Shown here one piece after another: positions 1 to 4,442 of a stretch of DNA of 5,101 nt. How positions within the stretch are numbered: the stretch's first letter is position 1; each line of letters begins with the position of its first letter. Source of the DNA: Phycisphaeraceae bacterium (GTDB lineage: Bacteria > Planctomycetota > Phycisphaerae > Phycisphaerales > Phycisphaeraceae); assembly GCA_020850375.1 (NCBI GenBank), contig JADZET010000153.1, forward strand, positions 1-5,101, read 5' to 3'. The notes under the pieces are model-generated. The model had not been told where the DNA came from, made no database searches, and saw only the letters and a list, made by a program, of their open reading frames with translations. Position numbers and translations under genes: made by a program.

Positions 1-126
1 CCTTTTGACCTCTGGTCGCTCCTGAGCGTGCAGCGGGCCGATAACGCCGACTTCCTGACCGAGGCCTTCACCCGTGCCGCGACACGCGCCCAGAGCCCCG
101 TGCCGCAGTACCTGGCGTGGCCGTGA
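1..126 (+). CDS. C-terminal end of an unidentified protein (5' truncated by window edge)
   Basis: The frame is open from the first base and ends at TGA 124-126, giving 41 residues that start PFDLWSLLSVQR and end PQYLAWP. Third codon positions are mostly G or C, as in the sulfatase further along, which supports real coding. The segment is soluble in character, with an acidic/aromatic stretch (ADNADFLTEAF) and no membrane segment or recognisable motif. I do not recognise the family from this tail alone. The next gene starts 28 nt downstream on the same strand, so the two could share a transcript. Confidence 0.7.
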   Translation, partial: PFDLWSLLSVQRADNADFLTEAFTRAATRAQSPVPQYLAWP

Positions 127-154
127 GATGAACGCCTGAAACTGCAGAGGCGCC

Positions 155-1042
155 ATGGGAATCGGATGCGAACCTGTTCTGAAAACTGAGCGAGGACGTC
201 TGCTTCTTCGGGGCGGTCTGGCCCTGCTAGCGATCGCGCCGTTTGGCTATCTGGGCCTTATCCTCGGGGTGGTGTCCCACGAGATTGTGGGGCACGGACT
301 GATGTCGCTGGCGGTGGGAGGCGAATTCCTCGGGTTCTTGATCCGCTTCGATGGTGGCGGATATGCCATCGTTCCGCTACCTGAGCACGCACAGCCTTGG
401 CAGACCGTCTGCGTCTACTTCGGCGGTGTCGCCATCACGTCGCTCTTGGGGATGGTGATACTAGGCGCGGGATGGCTCTGTCGTCGTCACGCCTGGGTGG
501 GGCTGCCCCTTATCGTGCTCGCCTTCGCCGTGCTGATGGAAGGTATTCCTTATGTCTTCTGGAACGCCGTGCACCCGGTCCTGCACGGGGACATTGGGCG
601 TGTTCTCGCAATCATTGATCTGTCTTGGCTGCGCGTGCTCCTGATTGTGACTGGCGGTGTCGGCCTGGTGGCCGTGACCTGGACATTCACGGCCTTGCTG
701 TACAGCGTTCTCCAGGGCTGGCTGGCCTGTGGAGCGGTTCTTGAAAACTCGCTGCGTCTGGCGCTCTTGGCATTGCTCGGCCTTGTTCCGGGATTGGGCT
801 GGCTCATCTTCGACTGGGATTGGCTCCTCCCGGGCATCGGGAACCTGCCGAACATATCGGGCCTGCTGTTGCACCTGGCCGCCGCTGCCTCTCTCGCGTG
901 GATTAGGCTTCCCCCGATGACCTTGCGGTCGCACAAGGGACTTGTTGCGACTCTGGTCACAGGGTGGTGTATGACAGCGGTATGCTTGATCGCTATCGCG
1001 CTGTGGTTCCACGATGGCCTCGTGTTTGCGGACATCCAGTGA
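155..1042 (+). CDS. Putative M50-type intramembrane zinc metalloprotease
   Basis: The 295-residue product is very hydrophobic, with about six or seven predicted membrane segments (roughly 19-40, 85-107, 114-135, 160-185, 200-220, 232-250, 264-284). HEIVGH at 42-47 fits the HExxH zinc site and sits at the end of the first membrane segment, as in M50 (site-2-protease-like) peptidases. A GGGY stretch at 67-70 and YFGGVAITSLLG at 88-99 resemble the conserved blocks after HExxH in the M50B-like group. HPVLHGDIG at 140-148 supplies a His/Asp that could be the third metal ligand. Such proteins cleave substrates within the membrane; the substrate here is unknown. ATG 155 is the first start after an in-frame TGA at 137, and AGAGG at 146-150 lies 4 nt before it. 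Codon use is looser than in the neighbours (ATA and CTA occur). HExxH could also be chance in a transporter-like protein, but its placement argues against that. Confidence 0.6.
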   Translation: MGIGCEPVLKTERGRLLLRGGLALLAIAPFGYLGLILGVVSHEIVGHGLMSLAVGGEFLGFLIRFDGGGYAIVPLPEHAQPWQTVCVYFGGVAITSLLGMVILGAGWLCRRHAWVGLPLIVLAFAVLMEGIPYVFWNAVHPVLHGDIGRVLAIIDLSWLRVLLIVTGGVGLVAVTWTFTALLYSVLQGWLACGAVLENSLRLALLALLGLVPGLGWLIFDWDWLLPGIGNLPNISGLLLHLAAAASLAWIRLPPMTLRSHKGLVATLVTGWCMTAVCLIAIALWFHDGLVFADIQ

Positions 1043-1125
1043 TTGTTGTCGAGGCACATGTGGGGCGACCCCTCACACAGCATCGTCCATACAAGGAAGG
1101 AACCGAGGTAGGATTAGCGTCACCA

Positions 1126-1164
1126 ATGACACCCTCTTGGGCGCATGTTTGGAGTCGTCAATGA
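1126..1164 (+). CDS. Possible 12-residue leader ORF overlapping the phosphatase start
   Basis: ATG 1126 opens a frame encoding MTPSWAHVWSRQ that stops at TGA 1162-1164, overlapping the phosphatase ATG 1161-1163 as ATGA. AGGA at 1110-1113 lies 12 nt upstream of the start, which is long for a Shine-Dalgarno element. The ATGA overlap is the usual geometry for translational coupling. An ORF this short can arise by chance, and the phosphatase has its own GGAG site, so I rate this as a possibility only. Confidence 0.18.
   Translation: MTPSWAHVWSRQ
1151..1154 (+). promoter_or_regulatory. Ribosome-binding site of the acid phosphatase gene
   Basis: GGAG lies 6 nt before ATG 1161. It decides the start in favour of 1161 over the in-frame ATG at 1014. 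The longer version would add 49 residues without a recognisable domain, overlap the preceding gene and bury the signal peptide. Confidence 0.7.
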
Positions 1165-1868
1165 CACGTCCCCTCAGTTCCCTTCTGCTCCTCCTGCTCT
1201 GCTCCTGCGTCGCCGTGGCGGCGACGTCGTCGGGCAAGTATTTCGATCCGGTGACGATCCCGCCGACGTTGCTGGGCCCGCCGCCGGCGGTCGGCGGTGT
1301 GGAGTGGAGTGCGGAGATCGATGACATGGCCGCCCTCCAGGCCCACGCCGACCCGGCTGAGCTCAAAATCGCCGCGACGGAGCGCAGCCTCTCGCCGGAG
1401 ATGCTGGTGCTGCCGGTCATGCCCGAGCTGACGCGTGAACGGTTCCCGCACCTCTATCAACTGCTCGAGCGCGTCAACGTCGTCACGCAGGACGTGACGT
1501 CGCAGGTCAAGGACTATTACCACACCAAACGGCCCTACCTGTCGAGCCCGAAGGTCAAGCCGCTGATCGAGCCGCACGACAATCCTTCTTATCCCAGCGG
1601 GCACACCTCGGGGGGCTACGTCTGGGCGTACGTGATGAGCATGCTCATGCCCGAGGAGCGCGACGCGTTCTTCGCCAAGGCCGAGCAGTTCGCCCAGCAC
1701 CGCGTGCTGGTGGGGATGCACTACCCGCACGACCTCGAGGGCGGTCGAAAGGTCGCGCTGCTGGTGATGGGGGCGCTGCTGCAGTCGCCCGATTTCCAGG
1801 CGGACCTGGCCGAGGCGCGGCGGGAACTCGCCCATGAACTCGTGGCGCAGACCCAACCGTCGCCGTAG
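1161..1868 (+). CDS. Exported PAP2/class A acid phosphatase-like protein
   Basis: The 235-residue product begins with a signal peptide: Arg at 3, a Leu-rich core at 8-13 and a likely signal peptidase I site after AVA at 18-20. C14 and C16 follow the Leu run, so a lipoprotein is a weaker alternative. The three-part class A bacterial acid phosphatase signature is complete: KX6RP at 117-125, PSGH at 145-148, and HRX5HX3D from 180 to 191 (H187 nucleophile, D191). The last block normally starts with Ser-Arg; here it is His-Arg. Spacings of 19 and 31 residues lie within family limits. These enzymes hydrolyse phosphomonoesters in the periplasm through a phospho-His intermediate; the substrate here is unknown. 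Only the N-terminal segment is hydrophobic enough to span a membrane, which favours a soluble PhoN-like enzyme over an integral lipid phosphatase. The gene lies 118 nt after the protease gene and 71 nt before the sulfatase gene. Confidence 0.88.
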   Translation: MTRPLSSLLLLLLCSCVAVAATSSGKYFDPVTIPPTLLGPPPAVGGVEWSAEIDDMAALQAHADPAELKIAATERSLSPEMLVLPVMPELTRERFPHLYQLLERVNVVTQDVTSQVKDYYHTKRPYLSSPKVKPLIEPHDNPSYPSGHTSGGYVWAYVMSMLMPEERDAFFAKAEQFAQHRVLVGMHYPHDLEGGRKVALLVMGALLQSPDFQADLAEARRELAHELVAQTQPSP

Positions 1869-1870
1869 TC

Positions 1871-1925
1871 GTCTCGATGACTTCCCCGACAGGGCGAGAC
1901 AATCATCGACAGATTGCCCTCGCCC
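1871..1925 (+). promoter_or_regulatory. Overlapping inverted repeats before the sulfatase ribosome-binding site (possible RNA switch or pseudoknot)
   Basis: Three perfect helices can be drawn in this gap: A, GTCTCG 1871-1876 with CGAGAC 1895-1900; B, TCGATGA 1874-1880 with TCATCGA 1903-1909; C, GGGCGAG 1892-1898 with CTCGCCC 1919-1925. A excludes both B and C. B and C have interleaved arms and could coexist as an H-type pseudoknot with 11-, 4- and 9-nt connectors. Helix C ends one base before GGAG 1927-1930. I do not recognise a known riboswitch. No T-run follows, so an ordinary intrinsic terminator is unlikely. Regulation is inference; the complementarity is directly visible. Confidence 0.35.
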
Positions 1926-1926
1926 C

Positions 1927-1930
1927 GGAG
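1927..1930 (+). promoter_or_regulatory. Ribosome-binding site of the sulfatase gene
   Basis: GGAG lies 9 nt before ATG 1940. It supports this start over the in-frame ATG at 1877, which has no Shine-Dalgarno-like sequence and would add 21 residues before the conserved N-terminal beta-strand (PNILILYTDQ). Confidence 0.7.
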
Positions 1931-1939
1931 CTTGCCTCA

Positions 1940-3346
1940 ATGCAACGCCCCAACATTCTCATCCTCTACACCGATCAGCAGCGATGGGACGCCCTGGGCG
2001 TCAATGGCAACGCGGACATCCAGACGCCGCGCCTCGACCAGCTCGCCGGCCAGGGCGTCAACCTCGATCGCTTCTTCGTCCAGAACCCCGTCTGCATGCC
2101 CAGCCGCGTCAGCGTCCTGACCGGCCAATACCCTTCGACACTCGGCATCTACAGCAACGGCACGCCCGTGCCCGAGGCGTGGCCCACGCTGCCCAAGCTC
2201 CTGCACAACTACGGCTACCACAGCGCCAACATCGGCAAGCTCCACTTCCTCAACCACGCCAACCGCGACCATCGCGAGCCGCACCCCTCGTACGGCTTCG
2301 ACCACCTGGAGATCTCCGACGAGCCGGGCTGCTATGAGGACGCCTTCCGCGCGTGGGTCCGGCGAGTCGTCCCGGACCAGCTCGATCACATCAGCTACGG
2401 CCTGCCCCCCGAAGCTGTGGCGTGGCAGAAGGCTGTGCACGTCCGAGACGGCATCAAGCACCCCGAGGTCCGCCAGACGCGCGGCTGCCGAGCCTCGTCC
2501 TGCCGCGACGACGTGACGCACACGGCCTTCGTCGGCACGCGCACGATCGATTTCCTGCAGAGCATGCGCCAGGCCGCGCACCCCTGGCTCTGCATCGCCG
2601 GCTTCTACAACCCGCACTCGCCCTGGGTCGCCCCCCGGAAGTTCCTCGACCTCTACGACCCGGCGAAGCTGCGCCTGCCGACGTTCCCGCCCGAGATCGA
2701 CGCGCTGCGCAAGGCGGGCCACTTCGACGACGCCGAGCTTCGCTCCGTGATGCACGGTTACTACGCCATGGTCAGCGAGGTGGATCACCACGTCGGCCGC
2801 ATCCTCGACGCCCTGGACCAGACCGGCCAGGCCGACAACACCATCGTGATCTTCACCTCCGACCACGGCGAGTGGTTAGGTGAGCACCTCCGTTACGGCA
2901 AGGGCTATCCGGCCCACGATCCCGTCGGTCGCGTGCCGTGCATCATCCGCTGGCCCGCGGGCATCGCCTCGCCCGGCCGCGTCTGCACGGACTTCGTCGA
3001 GGCTGTCGACATCCTTCCCACCTTGTTGGAAGCGGCCGCGATTCCAGTCGCCGGCCATCTGCAGGGGCAATCCATCCTGCGGACGCTGACGGATGGCCAG
3101 CCCACGGGCCGCGACTCCGCGCTGATCCAGTTCGGAAACGCTTGTGCGCTGCGGACGGACCGTTACCACTACGTCGCTCACGCCGACGGCCGCGAGTTCC
3201 TTTACGACGTCGCCGCGCCGCTGGGCAGCTATCACGATCTCGCACGCGATCCCCGGCACGCCGCCGACCTGAACGACCAGCGTCGCAAATTGCTGGCCCG
3301 CCTGCTCGCCGCGGAGCATGAGCTGCCCCGCCAATGGGCGTACTGA
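1940..3346 (+). CDS. Sulfatase family protein (Cys-type, alkaline phosphatase superfamily)
   Basis: The 468-residue product has the usual sulfatase length and order. The N-terminal strand PNILILYTDQQR (4-15) carries likely metal ligands D12 and Q13. CMPSRVSVLTG at 52-62 fits C-X-P-S-R-X4-TG, in which C52 would be converted to formylglycine by a maturation enzyme not seen here. Further landmarks are GKLHF (99-103; K100, H102), NPHSP (224-228; H226), FTSDHGEWLGEH (305-316; ligands D308 and H309) and K321. The C-terminal subdomain has LYDVAAPLGSYHDLARDP (421-438). The Asp-Gln/Asp-His metal set is shared with phosphonate monoester hydrolase- and choline sulfatase-like members, so a phosphate or phosphonate ester substrate cannot be excluded. 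No signal peptide or lipobox is present, so the protein is probably cytoplasmic, unlike the exported phosphatase upstream. C183 and C188 lie in a divergent insert (about 172-190). The gene converges on the DUF1349-like gene. Confidence 0.92.
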   Translation: MQRPNILILYTDQQRWDALGVNGNADIQTPRLDQLAGQGVNLDRFFVQNPVCMPSRVSVLTGQYPSTLGIYSNGTPVPEAWPTLPKLLHNYGYHSANIGKLHFLNHANRDHREPHPSYGFDHLEISDEPGCYEDAFRAWVRRVVPDQLDHISYGLPPEAVAWQKAVHVRDGIKHPEVRQTRGCRASSCRDDVTHTAFVGTRTIDFLQSMRQAAHPWLCIAGFYNPHSPWVAPRKFLDLYDPAKLRLPTFPPEIDALRKAGHFDDAELRSVMHGYYAMVSEVDHHVGRILDALDQTGQADNTIVIFTSDHGEWLGEHLRYGKGYPAHDPVGRVPCIIRWPAGIASPGRVCTDFVEAVDILPTLLEAAAIPVAGHLQGQSILRTLTDGQPTGRDSALIQFGNACALRTDRYHYVAHADGREFLYDVAAPLGSYHDLARDPRHAADLNDQRRKLLARLLAAEHELPRQWAY

Positions 3347-3371
3347 GATCGATCGCGTCCGCTCGTCTCAG
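3343..3371. terminator. Hairpin spanning both convergent stop codons (possible bidirectional terminator)
   Basis: CTGAGA 3343-3348 pairs with TCTCAG 3366-3371. Inside it, CGA 3350-3352 pairs with TCG 3363-3365 after a bulged T, and CG 3354-3355 pairs with CG 3360-3361 around a CGTC tetraloop. This makes about 11 pairs with one bulge and one mismatch. The outer arms contain the sulfatase TGA (3344-3346) and the complement of the opposing TGA (3368-3370). There is no T-run on either side, so it is not a classical intrinsic terminator. Confidence 0.35.
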
Positions 3372-4060
3372 CTGGCCACGGGGAAGCCCGACACCTCGCG
3401 GAACTGGATGATGCTGCGTGTGGTCAGGTCGCCGCCGTGATGGTTCGCGGTGACGGCCATGCCGACGTAAGGCTCGGGACCGAGGTCCAGGGCGATCGTG
3501 CCGAGCGTGCGCCAGGGGGTGTCGCCGGCCTTGAACGAACCGGAGTATTCCCCGCCCTGCCGGCGGACGCGGATCCAGACGTTGGGGAAGGGGCGGGGGT
3601 GCTTGCTCGCGTCGTCGGGGACGTAGCCGGAGGGGAAGTAGCTGAAGTCGTCATTGCCCCAGCTCCCCTGTCCCAGCGGGCCGGGGCCGTTGCCCTTCTC
3701 GATTGAGCCGGCCGGGACGCGGCGGATGATGAAGGCGTACTGGTCGGCGGCCCCGTGGTACTCGTTGCTGGCGACGAATTGGCCGAGCATCAGGCTGGTG
3801 GGGTCCAGGTCCTTGCGCACCAGCAGGCCGGCCTCGGCGTAGGCTGCCTGGTCGTTGTGAATGCTCTCGATCCGAGCGGTGACCTCGAAATCGCCCTTGA
3901 TCCGCGTGTAGACGAACCGGCCCTGGTCCGAGCCGAGGTGCAGGCCGAACATCCGGCCGTAGCCCTCGATGTCGTAGGCCTTGCCCGGAGTGATTTCTGT
4001 TGTTTTGCCGGGCTTGGGGGAGCCAATGTCCACGGACGTGAAGCACGCGGTGGCGGGCAT
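3368..4060 (-). CDS. DUF1349-like protein with a predicted concanavalin A-like (jelly-roll) fold
   Basis: The 230-residue product has the features of DUF1349/LamG-like jelly-roll proteins: an early polar stretch (about 18-48), then GRFVYTRIKGDFEVTARIES (47-66), QAAYAEAGLLVRKD (71-84), NVWIRVRRQGGEYSGSFKAG (160-179) and a closing LGPEPYVGMAVTANH (203-217). In this fold class the middle motifs form the sheets of a sugar-binding or glucanase-like sandwich; many members have no demonstrated activity. I see no catalytic signature. There is no signal peptide, so the protein looks cytoplasmic, which is odd if it binds polymeric glycan. ATG 4060 was chosen because AGAAGG lies 4 nt upstream; an earlier GTG at 4165 would add 35 residues without domain character or a ribosome-binding site. 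A glycan-related role is inferred from the fold and from the sulfatase and GH2-like neighbours. Confidence 0.75.
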   Translation of the reverse strand: MPATACFTSVDIGSPKPGKTTEITPGKAYDIEGYGRMFGLHLGSDQGRFVYTRIKGDFEVTARIESIHNDQAAYAEAGLLVRKDLDPTSLMLGQFVASNEYHGAADQYAFIIRRVPAGSIEKGNGPGPLGQGSWGNDDFSYFPSGYVPDDASKHPRPFPNVWIRVRRQGGEYSGSFKAGDTPWRTLGTIALDLGPEPYVGMAVTANHHGGDLTTRSIIQFREVSGFPVAS

Positions 4061-4064
4061 GATT

Positions 4065-4070
4065 CCTTCT
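4065..4070 (-). promoter_or_regulatory. Ribosome-binding site of the DUF1349-like gene
   Basis: On the minus strand AGAAGG lies 4 nt before ATG 4060, inside a purine-rich run (GAAAGAAGGA). It decides the start in favour of 4060 over the in-frame GTG at 4165. Confidence 0.7.
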
Positions 4071-4154
4071 TTCTCAGGCGAGTCCTGGGTTCCAAGGCGA
4101 AACGGTCCGATGTCTTTTCGAATCACGTGCAGCGAAGGCCAGATGGCACACTGA

Positions 4155-4172
4155 CGGATGCTCACGCATCCG
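4155..4172. repeat. Perfect 7-bp hairpin in the leader region of the DUF1349-like gene
   Basis: CGGATGC 4155-4161 and GCATCCG 4166-4172 are exact reverse complements around a TCAC loop. It lies about 95-112 nt upstream of ATG 4060. If transcription starts after the TAGAAT hexamer at 4181-4186, the hairpin would sit at the extreme 5' end of the transcript, where such stems can stabilise mRNA. It has no T-run on either side. An operator is the alternative. Confidence 0.4.
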
Positions 4173-4336
4173 CCTCGGGCATTCTACCTGGGACGCTCGA
4201 TGGTGGGATTGCACGGTCGGCTATAACACCGGTGCTCCACACGTCTAAGTCGGAAATGTGCGGCGGGCAGTCACACGCGGTGCCAGGCCGTGCAGACGAA
4301 CCATGGCTTTGCCCCAACCGCACAAACGATCACGCC

Positions 4337-4361
4337 GTGCGATGACTGCGCTCACTTTTTT
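4337..4361 (+). terminator. Weak terminator-like stem with a T-run, or an A/T-rich upstream promoter element
   Basis: GTGCG 4337-4341 can pair with CG 4349-4350 plus CAC 4353-4355, leaving a 2-nt bulge and a 7-nt loop, followed at once by six T (4356-4361). The stem is short and bulged. The T-run also ends 2 nt before the proposed -35 box, the position of a proximal UP element. The two readings cannot be separated from sequence alone. Confidence 0.2.
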
Positions 4362-4373
4362 CGTTGGCCAACG
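4362..4373. repeat. Perfect 12-bp palindrome overlapping the -35 box (candidate operator)
   Basis: CGTTGGCCAACG is its own reverse complement with no spacer. It covers the whole proposed -35 hexamer (4364-4369) of the GH2-like gene. A repressor bound here would block RNA polymerase. The symmetry is seen directly; the operator role is inferred, and no regulator gene lies in the window. Confidence 0.5.
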
Positions 4374-4392
4374 CCGAAATCCGATCTATAAC
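4364..4392 (+). promoter_or_regulatory. Housekeeping sigma-type promoter of the GH2-like gene
   Basis: TTGGCC (4364-4369, four of six matches to TTGACA) and TATAAC (4387-4392, five of six matches to TATAAT) are separated by the optimal 17 nt. Transcription would start near 4399, leaving a leader of about 44 nt before ATG 4443. A T-run lies just upstream and a palindrome covers the -35 box. Consensus strength of this organism's sigma factor is unknown. Confidence 0.5.
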
Positions 4393-4442
4393 TTTCAGTA
4401 GTGATAGAGGCAGATCGGCCCTGCATCGTCATGGGGTGCGTT

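Larger units (their letters stand above)
4061..4442. other. Divergent intergenic control region (382 nt)
   Basis: This non-coding stretch lies between two genes that point away from each other. From left to right it holds the ribosome-binding site of the minus-strand gene, a 7-bp perfect hairpin (4155-4172), a minus-strand TAGAAT hexamer (4181-4186) that could be a -10 box but lacks a convincing -35, an imperfect inverted repeat (GCACGGT 4211-4217 with ACCGGTGC 4228-4235, one bulged G, loop containing CTATAAC), a weak stem followed by six T (4337-4361), and the promoter-like region of the + strand gene. I see nothing definite between about 4236 and 4336. No convincing small gene was found. 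Confidence 0.7.

Noticed and set aside
128..139. Three-codon ORF (MNA, stop) after the first stop codon
   Set aside because: Too short to support, and no ribosome-binding site fits it.
1059..1077. GTGGGG/CCCC-CAC stem after the protease gene as a terminator
   Set aside because: The stem needs a 2-nt bulge and a 3-nt loop, and no T-run follows; it is not convincing as a terminator.
1014..1160. N-terminal extension of the phosphatase from ATG 1014
   Set aside because: It overlaps the protease gene, has no Shine-Dalgarno element in its favour and would place the signal peptide 50 residues inside the protein.
1158..1940. 260-codon open frame on the minus strand, antisense to the phosphatase
   Set aside because: The product is Arg/His-rich without domain character, and the sense strand encodes the complete acid phosphatase signature.
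1937..2866. 309-codon open frame on the minus strand, antisense to the sulfatase
   Set aside because: The + strand frame carries all sulfatase motifs. The antisense product is a low-complexity Val/Ala/Asp-rich shadow typical of GC-rich genes, with no recognisable domain.
3755..4345. 196-codon + strand open frame antisense to the DUF1349-like gene
   Set aside because: The minus strand has a ribosome-binding site and jelly-roll motifs; the + frame has neither, and it runs into the divergent control region.
4401..4442. GTG 4401 as start of the GH2-like gene
   Set aside because: It lies at the predicted transcription start next to the -10 box, has no ribosome-binding site, and adds residues without family similarity.
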